The notes beneath the pieces were generated by a model that saw only the letters and a list, made by a program, of their open reading frames with translations, searched no databases and was not told the DNA's origin. Below are positions 9,617-19,612 of a stretch of 64,000 nucleotides of DNA, one piece after another. Source of the stretch: CAVTRI01 sp963737075 (GTDB taxonomy: Bacteria > Actinomycetota > Acidimicrobiia > Acidimicrobiales > Palsa-688); contig CAVTRI010000002.1 in NCBI GenBank assembly GCA_963737075.1, positions 1,984,001 through 2,048,000 on the forward strand, written 5' to 3'. The first letter of the stretch is position 1. Every line of letters begins with the position of its first letter. Position numbers and translations under genes: made by a program.

Positions 9617-10609
9617 TCACCCAGGACCGGGATACGGGTCGGGAACGTTGCGGCTCGCCGGGACGTCGGTCGGCGTTATGGCTCCGACGGTAGGGGCTCG
9701 GCGGCTGGTCGCGGTGACCGACAGCATGACGGCGACGGCCAGGACCACGAGGATGAATATGAGCGAGCCCCACAGAGGGACGTGATACATGTCGCTGATC
9801 AGGAGCTTGACGCCGACGCCGGCCAGGATGACGGCCAGGGCGGGTTGGAGGTAGCGGACGCGGCGGGCAGCCCCTGCGAGGAGGAAGTAGAGGGCCCGCA
9901 TGCCGAGCAGCGCGAACACGTTCGATGTGAACACGACGAAGGTGTCGCGTGTCACGGCGAAGATGGCCGGGATGGAATCGACAGCGAAAATCACGTCGGT
10001 CGTCTCTATCACCACTAGCACGGCCAAGAGGGGGGTAGCCACCCGTCGCCCGTCGACGCGGGTGAAGAACCGTGGTCCGTCCAGGGTGTCTGTGGAGGAC
10101 AGGACTCGGCCTATCAACCGGAGCACCCCGTTCCCCTGTGGGTTCATAGTCTCGCCGCCGTGGCGGAGCACGTGGTATGCGGTGAAGACCAGCAACGCCC
10201 CGAACAGGTAGGTGGTGGGCGCGAACGCGTCCAGCAGGGCGGCGCCCCCGGCGATGAAGCCGGCCCGCATCACCAGGGCGCCCACCACCCCGAACATCAA
10301 GACTCGGTGTTGAAGTGCGCGGGGGATGCCGAACAACGTGAAGATGAGGCCGAACACGAACACGTTGTCGACCGACAGGCTCTTTTCGATCAGGTAGCCG
10401 GCTAGGTAGGCCTCGGCCACCTCCCCGCCCTGCCAGGCGAACAGCAACCCTGCGAAACCCAGGCCGCACGCTACCCAGATCAATGACCACAGGCCGGCCT
10501 GGCGGACCGACACCTCAGAGGTTCGCCGGTGCAACACCAATGCGTCCAGCGCCAGCACGGCCGTCACAAACACCACGAAGGCCGCCCAGACCCACACCGG
10601 AACACTCAT
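9617..10609 (-). CDS. TerC family integral membrane protein
   Basis: 330 residues from ATG 10609 (MSVPVWVWAAFVVFVTAV). The longer reading to 10807 adds a charged non-hydrophobic leader with no similarity. The two TerC signature blocks are present: EKSLSVDNVFVFGLIFTLFG after the second helix and IETTDVIFAVDSIPAIFAVT in the centre, both with acidic residues inside predicted membrane helices. About eight transmembrane segments are visible. TerC proteins are linked to tellurite resistance and, for several members, to export of manganese during membrane-protein metallation. No tellurite cluster is adjacent; the GAP-family gene follows. I looked for a yybP-ykoY manganese riboswitch upstream and did not find one. 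Confidence 0.88.
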   Translation of the reverse strand: MSVPVWVWAAFVVFVTAVLALDALVLHRRTSEVSVRQAGLWSLIWVACGLGFAGLLFAWQGGEVAEAYLAGYLIEKSLSVDNVFVFGLIFTLFGIPRALQHRVLMFGVVGALVMRAGFIAGGAALLDAFAPTTYLFGALLVFTAYHVLRHGGETMNPQGNGVLRLIGRVLSSTDTLDGPRFFTRVDGRRVATPLLAVLVVIETTDVIFAVDSIPAIFAVTRDTFVVFTSNVFALLGMRALYFLLAGAARRVRYLQPALAVILAGVGVKLLISDMYHVPLWGSLIFILVVLAVAVMLSVTATSRRAPTVGAITPTDVPASRNVPDPYPGPG

Positions 10610-10931
10610 CGGGCTCACGTCCCCCGGCCCGTGGCGTGTCTTTCCCTGCTGTTTCGTCGCCCAACAGCTGCCCGCTCCCGGGGTGGGCGATCGCGAGCGT
10701 GCCTGTGGGTCATCAACTCCAGTGGACCACCTGGCTTCGATCCGGTCGTGAAGGAGATGTGGAGTCGCGATGGAACCCTCGGACCGGGTGTCCGCCCACC
10801 TGCTCATCGTGCGGGACGAGTACCCGAAGTCGGAGCGGTAGCCGCTGGGCGACGAGCCGCCCCCAGGGGCTGATCAAGCCCCCTCGAGTGCCCGTAGACA
10901 TTCAGCAGTTCCCTTCAGGAAGGCACGTTGC
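10610..10931. other. Intergenic upstream of TerC gene, no supported gene
   Basis: About 320 bases between TerC and the small monooxygenase-like gene. The translations across it are shadows. A GGGGGA stretch just before the TerC start could act as its ribosome binding site. Confidence 0.35.
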
Positions 10932-11222
10932 TCAGTTGCTCGCCGCGAGTGGTTCCAATATCCGTGTCGTCGGACGCCCGGATAGGGCTGGCGATGCATT
11001 GGGATTGGACCAAACTACGGTGGTGAGGAATTCGCAGAAGGTCTCGGCCTCCTCCTTGGTTTCGAAGTCAAGCTCGATGACCAGATACTTGCCATCGTCG
11101 ACTGGCCGGCGGATCCGATGACTCACGACTCCGGCCTGTTCTCTGGCATTGGCGAAACGTTCGAACGCTGTCTTCCAGATGAGAAAATCTGTGATCGCGT
11201 GCTCGATGCTCAAGGTAAACAT
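10932..11222 (-). CDS. Small dimeric alpha/beta barrel (antibiotic monooxygenase-like) protein
   Basis: 96 residues from ATG 11222 (MFTLSIEHAITDFLIWKTAF); the ribosome binding site GGAGG a few bases upstream supports this start over 11285. The sequence has one beta-alpha-beta-beta-alpha-beta unit: SIEHAITDFLIWKTAFERFA, then VVSHRIRRPVDDGKYLVIEL and EEAETFCEFLTTVVW. This resembles the ABM/Dabb-like ferredoxin-fold proteins that act as small oxygenases, cyclases or ligand-binding dimers. No catalytic residue set can be assigned. It lies head to head with the LuxR-type pseudogene at 11336. Confidence 0.65.
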   Translation of the reverse strand: MFTLSIEHAITDFLIWKTAFERFANAREQAGVVSHRIRRPVDDGKYLVIELDFETKEEAETFCEFLTTVVWSNPNASPALSGRPTTRILEPLAASN

Positions 11223-11335
11223 GACACCCTCCGTAATGGTTGAACGGCTACAAGGATGCTGACAAGGCGAAGGCCGTTCGGCCATCCCAGCAATCTGGGG
11301 TCTCCACTCCCACTGCCGTGGAGGCCGGGTGCCCC

Positions 11336-12385
11336 ATGAATGAGTGGTCGCGGCGCCGGGCTGGGGAGCGGATCGAGCGGCTGGGCCGTGGCGTCAGCGA
11401 TGGCAGAGCCCTACGGGCGGCCATGTTGGAGGAAATCGGCCGTTATGTCGCCTTCGACGCCTACGCCTGGCTGCTCACCGATCCAGAGACAGAAGTGGGT
11501 TCCGACCCGCTCGCCGACGTTCCTTGCCTGCCCGAGCTACCCCGGCTCATCCGGCTCAAGTACTCGACCGAGACGAACCGATGGACCCGGCTTGTCACAA
11601 GTGGGCCGACTCCACGCCGACACCAGCGGACATCCCGAGCGCAGCTTGGTGTGGCGAGAACTATTGTCCGACTACGAAGTAACAGACGTCGCGTCGGTCG
11701 TCTACCGGGATCGATTCGGATGCTGGGGATTCCTCGACCTCTGGCGTACCGGTGTCGGCCGGCCCTTCGCCGACAAGGACGTCGACTACCTCAGCTGCGT
11801 CGCCCCCCAGGTGACCGAGGCCCTTCGACGCGCTCAGGCACAGACATTCGCTGAAGCCCAACCCGCCCAAGTCCCGCAGGGACCCGTGGTGCTGCTGCTC
11901 TCAGCGGAGCTGCAGGTCAAGGCCCAGACTGCCGAGACCGACGCCTACCTGAGCGCCTTGATACCCCCCGAGGGTGACCGACGACCAGTACCAGCAGGGG
12001 CATACAACGTCGGCGCCCAATTGATCGCCCGCGAAGCGGGCGTGGATGCCCATCCACCCCGGGCTCGAGTCCACATCAGCAAGGTACCTGGCTCAGCCTC
12101 CGCGCCGCCCGCATAGCCGGCTCCGACCAAGCGACCGCCGACATCGCCGTCACCATCGAGACTGCCTCCCCGGCTGAGCGACTAGTCCTTTTCAGCCGCG
12201 CTCACGGCCTCAGCCCCCGACAAGCCGAACTCACGGCCGCCCTGGCCCGGGGATCCGATACCCGACAGCTAGCCAACGAGATGTATCTATCGGAAAACAC
12301 CATCCAAGACCACCTGAAGTCAATCTTCGCGAAGACTGGCACCAGGAACCGCCGAACCCTGATGGCCCGCGTGCTCGGCAACTGA
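11336..12385 (+). pseudogene. LuxR-family regulator, two compensating frameshifts
   Basis: From ATG 11336 (MNEWSRRRAGERIERLGRGV) the reading is an actinobacterial LuxR-type regulator with a GAF-like N-terminal region (LEEIGRYVAFDAYAWLLTDP). Near 11585-11615 it moves to the next frame (HPERSLVWRELLSDYEVTDV, YRDRFGCWGFLDLWR). Near 12075-12090 it returns to the first frame (WLSLRAARIAGSDQATADIA) and ends in a LuxR helix-turn-helix (LSPRQAELTAALARGSDTRQ, then YLSENTIQDHLKSIFAKTG) before the stop at 12383. One insertion and one deletion restore a continuous protein of about 349 residues. It would be nonfunctional as read. Sequencing indels are a strong alternative because similar breaks recur through the window. 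Confidence 0.7.
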
Positions 12386-12953
12386 GGGACATCCTCCGCC
12401 GGCCGGCCTTAGCGGACGCTTCTTCAGACGGCCCAGAGCATCTGGTGCCAGATGCGATCCCGCGGCCCGATCGCTGGGACTACATCCATAACGCTGTTCA
12501 TGACTGCAACCTCCTTCGCCCTCGCTCACGGGCGGCCAACGGCAAGGCGATTCGCGTTCGATCTTTTCGGACCGCACCCCTATCAAGCCATGAGGGCGTG
12601 CAGACGCGTCACAATCCCCGTGGAGACCGAATGGAGTTGTCGCTCCCGGACGCACACCTTTCGGGTGGCGTCGGAAGCTTGTTTGGCAGAACGCGTTGCG
12701 TCGGGCGGAGGATGGCCCAAATGCGCTTGCGGAGTGGCCTGCGCAGCACGACGTCAGCTGGTCCCCAGCTGCGCACGCGGTCAGCTGCGCGCCGAAGGGG
12801 GAACGGACGTTGTGGCAGCGGCGGTGGCGCGTCAGGCGCGTAGTTCTGGGCGTCGGTGGTGACAAGGAAGGGCGGTGCGTCGACGCCGGCGTAGGCGGCA
12901 GGAGCGGAGGGACCGGATTCGAAGACCCCTGCAGAGGCGTAGTAGCGGCCGTC
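12386..12953. other. Intergenic, no supported gene
   Basis: About 570 bases between the LuxR pseudogene and the DUF4389 gene. Frames of 130-180 codons exist on both strands but are low-complexity and unlike known proteins. The part next to the DUF4389 stop stays open in that frame with protein-like composition (see findings). Confidence 0.4.
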
Positions 12954-13580
12954 TCAGGGTCTGAGCTGGAAGGGCGGATACCGATCGGTGACGAGTACGA
13001 AGGCGTAGGCCTGCACCCGGACTGACCACCGCAGGATACCGACTACGAAGTCGTGAAAAGAGCGAGGATAGCGGCCAGTGATCAGGACCACGAACCAGCC
13101 GATCAGGCTAAGGACGAAGGCGGCAATATATAAGAAGAACAGCACGATGTAGTGGGGAATGGCCAGGAACCACTTGACCAACGGTAGCCACCGGTTGAGC
13201 GCCATGCCGCCATGGGGGTCGGGAAGCTCAACGTGCACCGCCTGCTCCTCATCGGTGGAGGGATACTCGTCGCGCAACAAGAGCAGGTAGGCGAACACCC
13301 GGTTGCTGAAGCGGACCACGTTGAGGTTGAAGTCGAACCACCAAGCCGGGTACTTGGTCCGGAACAGCAGCATCAAGACGGTGGGCAGGAAGAGCACGCC
13401 GCCGGCGCCGAAGCTCCATCCGTATCCGAAGTTGATCGAGCCGCTGCCTACCAGTGATAGGACTAGAAGAATGGGCAGGACGGTGAAGATGCGGAAGGCG
13501 ACCGTGAGACGGTTCCGTGCCGCCTCCTCATAGTCGACCGCAAGGTTGGCCGGATAGGGATTGAAAGTGGGTGACTGCAT
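12954..13580 (-). CDS. DUF4389 domain membrane protein
   Basis: 208 residues from ATG 13580 (MQSPTFNPYPANLAVDYEEA); GGAGG lies about eleven bases upstream. An in-frame ATG at 13598 overlaps that ribosome binding site and is less likely. The pattern YPANLAVDYEEAARNRLTVAFR followed by a hydrophobic pair, then RTKYPAWWFDFNLNVVRFSN, and near the end GRYPRSFHDFVVGILRWSVR and VTDRYPPF, is the complete DUF4389 signature. Four membrane helices are visible. The family is widespread in Actinobacteria and uncharacterised. Confidence 0.85.
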   Translation of the reverse strand: MQSPTFNPYPANLAVDYEEAARNRLTVAFRIFTVLPILLVLSLVGSGSINFGYGWSFGAGGVLFLPTVLMLLFRTKYPAWWFDFNLNVVRFSNRVFAYLLLLRDEYPSTDEEQAVHVELPDPHGGMALNRWLPLVKWFLAIPHYIVLFFLYIAAFVLSLIGWFVVLITGRYPRSFHDFVVGILRWSVRVQAYAFVLVTDRYPPFQLRP

Positions 13581-13832
13581 GAGAGACCTGTCCTCCATTT
13601 GTCTGTCTGTCTGGGACCGTGATAGGGACTGGATTCAATGAGTCGGCATCCTCCAGTGACCGACAGCACGCCGGCCCGGGCGGCGCTAGTCAGCGGCGGG
13701 GCTGCCATTTGCGCCGGCGGTTGCATTCGACTGTAGGCGTGTTGGACTCGGGCCGCATCCATACATCGTCGAGGTCGGCCGCGCCGCCATCGACGCGGCG
13801 TGTGGCGCGTGTCGTGAGTCCGGCGATCGCTG

Positions 13833-14951
13833 TCAGGTGATCGCGCCGAAGGCACGGCGAGCGGTCTCGACCACCAGCGCCAGTTTGCGCCGTTCCTCCT
13901 CGATCGAAAGCACATTGCCCACCACAGATGTTGAGAATCCGCACTGCGTCCCGACACCCAGGCGATCTCGATCCACAAAGGCAGCGGCTTGGCGGAGCCG
14001 TTCGTCGAGTTCCCATGCGATCTCGAGTCGCGGGACCTTGGTTGTTACCAGCCCGAGGACGACAAACTTGTCCTCCGGCACGAGGCTGAGGGGATGGAAA
14101 CTCCCCGAACGCTCGTCGTCGTACTCCAGTAGCAGGCGCTCAGCCTTAATTCCTCTGAAGACCGGCGCCGCGATCGCCTCGTAGCCCCCCGATACGAGCC
14201 AGCGGCTCCCCTGGTTTCCCCGACAGAGGTGAAAGCCGAAGGTCGCCTCGGGAGCAGCGTCAATCACCGCGTTATCGAGTTCGATTCCGTACCCCAGCCA
14301 GCGCTCGACGCTCCATCCCCGCGCCTCATAGAACCCTCGCCAGGTGGGATCGACCAGCAGCGGGTAATGGGGCGCGTCGAGCTGAATGTATCGGCACCCG
14401 AGCCGGACAAGGTCACGCACCTCGTCACAGAGGATCGCCACTACGGCAGCCAGAAACTCATCCACGGTGGGATACGACTCTCGAGACCGCTCGGGCGACC
14501 ACAGATTGGAGAACAACGAGGGGCTCGGCAGGGTGATCTTGTACTGGCGGTCTGTAATCGCCCGGAGAAAGGTGAACTCCTCTGCGGCCAGGCTCCGCCG
14601 CCGCTGCAAGGGAGCGACCACCGCAAGGTCACTCGGCCGTTCGATGAGCTTGTCACCCACCTGATCCGAGTGCCACGACCCCCACAACCAAGCATCGAGC
14701 CCCACACCCGCGAAACCGCTTGTCGACGCTGTCAACTCGCTTTGGAATGATTCCCGCCGGAGCTCCCCGTCGGTGACAATAGGACAGCCGACCGCCTCCT
14801 GGAGGCTCACGACCTCGCGGACGGACTGATCCTCGATCGCCTTGAACTCGGCCGTACTCAACGTGCCGTCGGTTGCCTTGCGTCGGGCATCGAGCAGCCG
14901 AGACGGTCGCAGCAGGCTGCCCACATGCTCAGCTCGGGCCGTGACTGCCAT
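13833..14951 (-). CDS. Cobalamin-independent methionine synthase-like (MetE C-terminal domain) protein
   Basis: 372 residues forming one MetE-type TIM barrel, about half the length of full MetE, so it belongs to the short MetE-like group rather than to true MetE. It begins TARAEHVGSLLRPSRLLDAR, the usual opening of this group. The zinc-site ligands are recognisable: His in TFGFHLCRGN, an acidic residue near LLLEYDDERSG, and Cys in GVGTQCGFSTS. ATDGELRRESF-like GCPIVTDGELRRESF is also conserved. Such proteins may use methylcobalamin-like or methoxylated-aromatic methyl donors, or unknown ones; true homocysteine methylation is not implied. It is divergent from the SnoaL gene at 15157. Confidence 0.82.
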   Translation of the reverse strand: MAVTARAEHVGSLLRPSRLLDARRKATDGTLSTAEFKAIEDQSVREVVSLQEAVGCPIVTDGELRRESFQSELTASTSGFAGVGLDAWLWGSWHSDQVGDKLIERPSDLAVVAPLQRRRSLAAEEFTFLRAITDRQYKITLPSPSLFSNLWSPERSRESYPTVDEFLAAVVAILCDEVRDLVRLGCRYIQLDAPHYPLLVDPTWRGFYEARGWSVERWLGYGIELDNAVIDAAPEATFGFHLCRGNQGSRWLVSGGYEAIAAPVFRGIKAERLLLEYDDERSGSFHPLSLVPEDKFVVLGLVTTKVPRLEIAWELDERLRQAAAFVDRDRLGVGTQCGFSTSVVGNVLSIEEERRKLALVVETARRAFGAIT

Positions 14952-15156
14952 CAGTCCACTCTACGGTCGACCGCGCCACACCGATAACGTCGCCCAGCAG
15001 ACAGTGTCGCACTTTCGTCCACGACAGCTCCCGGGATTCCTCAGCTCGCGAAACTCCGGCCCGAGCGCTCAGCGGGCAATAAGCTCCGGGTCACCTGTTC
15101 GCCGACGCCAGGGAGGTTGTTTGCGTGCACACGACGGATGCAAGGACGGTAGCGGC

Positions 15157-15585
15157 ATGAGATATGAGTCGAATCGCGCTGTGATCGAGCGCCTCCTGGC
15201 CGCGACGCGCGATCGCGATGAATCCGCATTCGCGGCGGCCTACGCCGATGACGCCGTTGTTCGGCAGTCGGGGGTGCCGGAGTCACTGGGCGGAGTCCTG
15301 CGGGGACGAAAGGCCATCGCCGAGAACTTCCGGCGCCAGGACCCAGCTGCGATCGATGTGCGGCTCATGTTCGGAGACGATTCGCACGTCTGCGTAGTAG
15401 GCAGACTGTCGGGAATACTGGGAGGAACCGAGAAGCTGAAAGGCACCAATCAACCTTTTAAGACCTACGAGTGCGCGGTTTATACGCTCCGCGATGGGCT
15501 CATTGAGCAGCAGGTGACGTTTGTCAACTGGCTGGACGCGTACGTACAGGCCGACCTCGTCAGGCTGCCTGACCTGCTGGCCTGA
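15157..15585 (+). CDS. SnoaL-like (NTF2-fold) protein
   Basis: 142 residues from ATG 15157 (MRYESNRAVIERLLAATRDR); an upstream reading to 14842 is the shadow of the MetE-like gene. The domain shows the NTF2-like order: helix with AAYADDAVVRQSGVPESLGG, then LRGRKAIAENF, a beta pair HVCVVGRLSGILGG and a last pair CAVYTLRDGLIEQQVTFVNW. Probably a small enzyme or binding protein with unknown ligand. It converges with the GYD-domain gene, whose stop is 56 bases away. Confidence 0.75.
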   Translation: MRYESNRAVIERLLAATRDRDESAFAAAYADDAVVRQSGVPESLGGVLRGRKAIAENFRRQDPAAIDVRLMFGDDSHVCVVGRLSGILGGTEKLKGTNQPFKTYECAVYTLRDGLIEQQVTFVNWLDAYVQADLVRLPDLLA

Positions 15586-15640
15586 TCGGAAGGTCAGGTT
15601 GACATCGAGCCAAACGCGATGGGCCTAAGGCTCAGAGGTC

Positions 15641-15934
15641 TCAGGGGAGAGCGCTGACGATTTGCCGGTACTCGTCCTCCGTGAACGCACGCAGAGTCTC
15701 GGTGGACACGTTGCCTGCCGCGCTGATGGTCAGGGCGACCTTGGCGGCAGCCATATCGTCGGACGCCTCGCTGATGGTTACCAGGTCGTACCGGCCCAGG
15801 GTGAGGTAGAACTCCTTGAGTTCGGAGCCGAAGCTCTTGAGGGTCTCCTTGCCGGCCTCCAAGCGGGCCGGACCTTGTTTGATGTCCGTGACTCCTTGAT
15901 GCGTCAACTTGATGAGTGAGATATATGTCGGCAT
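15641..15934 (-). CDS. GYD domain protein
   Basis: 97 residues from ATG 15934 (MPTYISLIKLTHQGVTDIKQ), chosen because AGGAGG lies nine bases upstream; the in-frame ATG at 15952 is before that site. The GYD domain signature is visible as LGRYDLVTISEASDDMAAAK, with the opening YISLIKLTHQG and closing TLRAFTEDEYRQIVSALP. GYD proteins are small ferredoxin-like dimers found across soil bacteria with unknown function. It converges on the SnoaL gene. Confidence 0.85.
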   Translation of the reverse strand: MPTYISLIKLTHQGVTDIKQGPARLEAGKETLKSFGSELKEFYLTLGRYDLVTISEASDDMAAAKVALTISAAGNVSTETLRAFTEDEYRQIVSALP

Positions 15935-16095
15935 TTCCGACCTCCTGTTCACGGCTCACATACCGCGCTTCGAGCGTACAACCCTTGTCTGCAGCGCTTC
16001 GAGGGCCAGCCCTCGATCGTGCACCAGTGCCGCCGTGGGCCGGTGGCCGCCACACGGGATAACGTGATCATCACGTCGATTCGATGGGAGGGTTG

Positions 16096-16533
16096 ATGGA
16101 GCTTGACCAGGACGATGCGATCAAGACGCTCAACGAGATCCTCGAGCTCGAACTAGCTGGAGCCGTGCGTTATACGCAGTACGCGTTGATGGTGTTCGGG
16201 CATGCGCGGATTCCCATCACGAGCTGGATGCGGGATCAGGCCGCCGAGGCGCTCGATCACGCCACGCTGGTCGGTGATGAGGTAACAACTCTGGGTGGAA
16301 AGGTGTCGCTCGGCATCGGTGAGCTGGTCGGGACCCATCACGCCTCTGTGGACGAGATGTTGGAGGAGGTGCTGATACACGAGCAGAGGGGAATCGATCT
16401 CTACCGCCGCCTCCTCACCCAGACAGAGGGGAGGAGTGTCAGCCTCGAGGAGCTGGCCCGCCAGATGATCCGCAATGAGGAGCTGCACGTCTCGGAGATC
16501 CAGAAGATGCTACGGAAGCGAGGCGACGCGTGA
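16096..16533 (+). CDS. Ferritin-like / bacterioferritin-type di-iron protein
   Basis: 145 residues from ATG 16096 (MELDQDDAIKTLNEILELEL); the GGGAGGG at 16085-16091 is the ribosome binding site, ruling out the ATG at 16084. The four-helix pattern carries likely di-iron ligands: E in LNEILELELAGAVRYTQYAL, then E and H in AAEALDHATLVGDEV, E in VLIHEQRGIDLY and E/H in IRNEELHVSEIQKML. It resembles short bacterioferritin/DPS-like proteins that store iron or detoxify peroxide. Heme-binding Met cannot be confirmed. The convergent regulator gene ends nine bases downstream. Confidence 0.85.
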   Translation: MELDQDDAIKTLNEILELELAGAVRYTQYALMVFGHARIPITSWMRDQAAEALDHATLVGDEVTTLGGKVSLGIGELVGTHHASVDEMLEEVLIHEQRGIDLYRRLLTQTEGRSVSLEELARQMIRNEELHVSEIQKMLRKRGDA

Positions 16534-16542
16534 GCAACCGGC

Positions 16543-19500
16543 CTAGTGGGACTTCTCCTCGAAACCCGGGTTCGCTAGCGTCGCGAGTAGACGGCGATCA
16601 CGGAGTCGGGTGAGCGTTTCCCAGATGGCGGTATAGGGCGGGCGTTTCCTGGTTCGGGCGTCGATGTCCGCGAAGCTGGCAGCTCCGAGGCGGTTGACGA
16701 GCTGGCTGCGGGTGCTCGATATCTTTGCGCCGAGGGCCCAGGTCCCTCCTTCGATCTCGCCTGCGTCTGCTCGCAGCGCGGATGCCGAGACCAAGGCTTC
16801 TGCCGCGGCTGCGGCGTCGTCTCGTGATGCGAGGACCAAGGTCGCCATCTCGAGGGCATCAGCGACCCATCGCAGGCTTGCCTGATCGTTGAGGATCTTG
16901 AGGAGTCTGGTGAGGAGTTCGTCAGCGCGGGCCAGTGTGCCGGCGAGGATGGCCGTTTCGGCGGCACGGACGAGCGCCATCGTGTACACGCCTTGGAGCG
17001 CGAGGCCCTCGGCGTGCACGAGCGCTTGGTCGGCGAGGCGCAATCCCTGCTTGGGATCTCCGTTCAGGACGGTGACGGGTGCTAGTCCGGCGAGCGCATG
17101 GGCGGCCAGCCAGTCGTCGCCGTCTGCCAGCTCCGCCGCCAGTGCGAAGTGGCGACGGGCGTACTCATAGTCGCGATCGGCGACGGCGACCCATCCCAGC
17201 GACTGGTAGCACCAACCGACACCGGAGCGGCGGCCGGATCGCTCCCATGCCTCGATCGCGTCCTCGAGGAGCGGCCGTGCCTCGGCGGGTTTTCCCAGGG
17301 CGACGTCGAGTTCGGCGAAACACCAGGCGATCCAGGCAATCGCCTCCGCGTCTCCCAACCGCTCGGCCATAGCCGCTGCTTTCGCCATCAGGCACTCCTC
17401 CTGTCGGGGATCCGAGCGGCCGGAGTCGTGGAGTAAGAGGGCGAGTCGGGCCATCGCCAACGCGCGTGCTCGATGCTCGGCTGGTTCAGGCTGGGCCAAC
17501 ACCCGCTCCAGCCAGAGCACCGCGTCCGGATAACCGGCCCAGAACCACAACGGGAACTGGATGATCAAGAGCCGAAGGGTCGCCTCGACATCTCCGTTCG
17601 TCCACGACCACTGGAGGGCAGAGCGGTAGTTGCTCTGATCGGCCAGGTAGCGGTGTGCGTCCGCGAGCACTTGCATCTCGGACCCCCACGACGCCGCGCG
17701 TGTCAAGAAGAAGTCCCGATGGCGACGACGAGCGCGCTCCGCCTCGCCGGCCTCGATCAGCTTCCCGGTGGCATATTGGCGGATCGGCTCCAGCAACTGG
17801 TAGCGGAGCTGATTTCCGTCATCCCCGACAACGACGAGCGATTTGTCCACGAGCCGGGCGAGAAGCTCGAGACCGTCGCTTCCCATCCCGCCGGTCGACG
17901 AGCCCGGCTCTTCGCAGGTGATCACTGCTACTGCGGCATCGACGTCGAAGCGCCCGGGGAACACAGCGAGCCTTCGCAGCGCCGCCTGCTCGGACGGGGA
18001 GAGAAGGTCGTAGCTCCAGTCGAGCGCGGCCCGGAGCGTCTGGTGGCGAGCGACCGCGTTGCGAGCGCCACCGGTCAGCAACCGAGAGCAGTCGTCGAGA
18101 CGCTCGAGGATCTGGTCGACGCTCAGCATTCGAATCCGGGCGGCCGCCAACTCAAGAGCGAGCGGGATGCCGTCGAGCCGGCGGCAGATCCCGGCCACAG
18201 CCTCGGCGTTTTCGGTACTCAGGGAGAACTGTGGCCGGGCGGCCGCCGCCCGCTGGCAGAAAAGCGCCACGGCGTCCGACGCCTCCAAGACGGTGCGGTC
18301 GACCGCGCCGCATGTCGGCAGGGAAAGGGGTGGAACCGCCAGCGCAACCTCACCGGGGAGACCTAATAGCTCTCGACTGGTGGCCAGGACGCTCACCAGA
18401 GCACATGTGGTCAAGAGCCGGTGGACGATACGCGCGACCGGGCCGACCAGATGCTCGCAGTTGTCGAACAGCAACAGCACTTGTCGGGTCGCCAGGTAGT
18501 CGCAGACGAGCTCCTCCACGTCTCGTGGGCGGTCGCCCCCACCTACCGTGATGCCGAGCAAGGCGGCAAGCGGGGACAAGATGAGGCTCTCATCGGAGAC
18601 CGACGCGAGCTCGATCAGCCACACCCCGTCCTCGTAGCGTTCGGCGGCGCCGGCCGCTGCCGCCTGGGCTAACCGTGTCTTTTCTGACTCCGCCAACCCC
18701 GGTGAGGGTGAGGAGGCGACCCGCGCGGAAGAGACCATCGACCTCGCCGAGCTCGGAGCTTCGCCCCACGAAGCCAGACAGACCGATGGGCAGGTTGTCC
18801 CGTCGGGCGCTGACAAGGCGCTGCGACGCCACGGCCGGCCCTACGCTCCAAGGGACCTCCCCGCTGGTAGCGAGCGACGGGTCGTGGATGCTGATGGCCC
18901 GTTCGAGCTCGACGAGCTGGGGACCAGGCGCCAAGCCGATCTCGTCGAGCACGCCACGAGCCCGCTGGAACGCCCGGAGCGCGTCGGCTTGCCGTCCGGC
19001 GCGATAGAGCGCCAGCATGAGGAGAGCCCACCTTCGCTCTCGAAGCGGCTCCTCGCCGACCATCACCGCCAACGCGGCGACACATTCCCGGTGACGGCCG
19101 CAGGCGATCGCCACCTCGGCGCGCTCCTCGTGAACGGATCGAAGCACCTCCTGCAGTCGGGCCCCTTCGTCTCGAGCCGGGGGCCAGTCGCCGAGCTCGA
19201 GTAGCGGTTGACCCCTCCACAGATCGACGGCTGACGACAGAGTGGCGGCGGCGGCCGCCCACGCGCCCGTGGCCGCCTGAGCTCGGCCTTCCTGAGCCAG
19301 GCGCTCGAAGCGCCGTACATCGACGGCGTCCGTTAACGCTCGCAGAACATAGCCGCCCGGCCGGGTTTCGATCACCTCGGCTCCTAGCGCTCTGCGCAAC
19401 CGCAATACGAGGTTCTGAACCACCTTCACGCATGTCCGAGGGGGCTCCTCGCCCCACAACGCATCGATCAGTCGGTCCGTGCTCACCACATCGCCAACCC

Positions 19501-19612
19501 ACGCGACAAGTACCGAGAGCACAGCACGTTCCTTGGCGCCGGTGATCCGCACTGCGCCATCAGGAGCAGTGACCTCAAGCGGTCCGAGCACAGCGAACTC
19601 GATCGTCACCAA
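16543..19612 (-). CDS. AfsR-like regulator: SARP DNA-binding, BTAD and NB-ARC ATPase, frameshifted at the P-loop
   Basis: From GTG 19612 (MVTIEFAVLGPLEVTAPDGA) an OmpR-type winged helix is followed by a bacterial transcriptional activation (BTAD) domain ending near residue 250. The NB-ARC domain opens with LSGFVGRSSELGEVDGLFRA and breaks inside the P-loop: the first frame reads LTLTGVGGVRKD and the second continues KTRLAQAAAAGAAERYEDGV. Removing one A from the run of four (forward TTTT at 18680-18683) gives GGVRKTRLAQ. The rest is intact to 16543: Walker B LLLFDNCEHL, RLDGIPLALELAAARI, TPR-like repeats. Arg replaces the Gly before Lys of GKT, so ATP binding may be impaired even in the corrected frame. 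Total about 1,022 residues. It belongs to the SARP/AfsR group that often controls secondary metabolism. Confidence 0.85.

Noticed and set aside
10610..10931. A yybP-ykoY manganese riboswitch upstream of terC.
   Set aside because: I could not align the conserved core or the expected helices in the leftward strand; only G-rich sequence is present.
5694..12635. A shared CCGAATGG-type segment (GTGGAGGCCGAATGG at 5695 and GTGGAGACCGAATGG at 12619) as a dispersed repeat.
   Set aside because: Only about 15 bases match and there is no flanking similarity, so chance is likely in GC-rich DNA.
12320..12865. A 181-residue leftward reading frame in the gap before DUF4389.
   Set aside because: Low-complexity composition, no ribosome binding site, overlaps the LuxR pseudogene end, and no family resemblance.
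18675..18695. Programmed ribosomal frameshift in the AfsR-like P-loop.
   Set aside because: The site is a simple run of four A without a slippery heptamer or a downstream structure, and similar homopolymer breaks occur in unrelated genes of the window.
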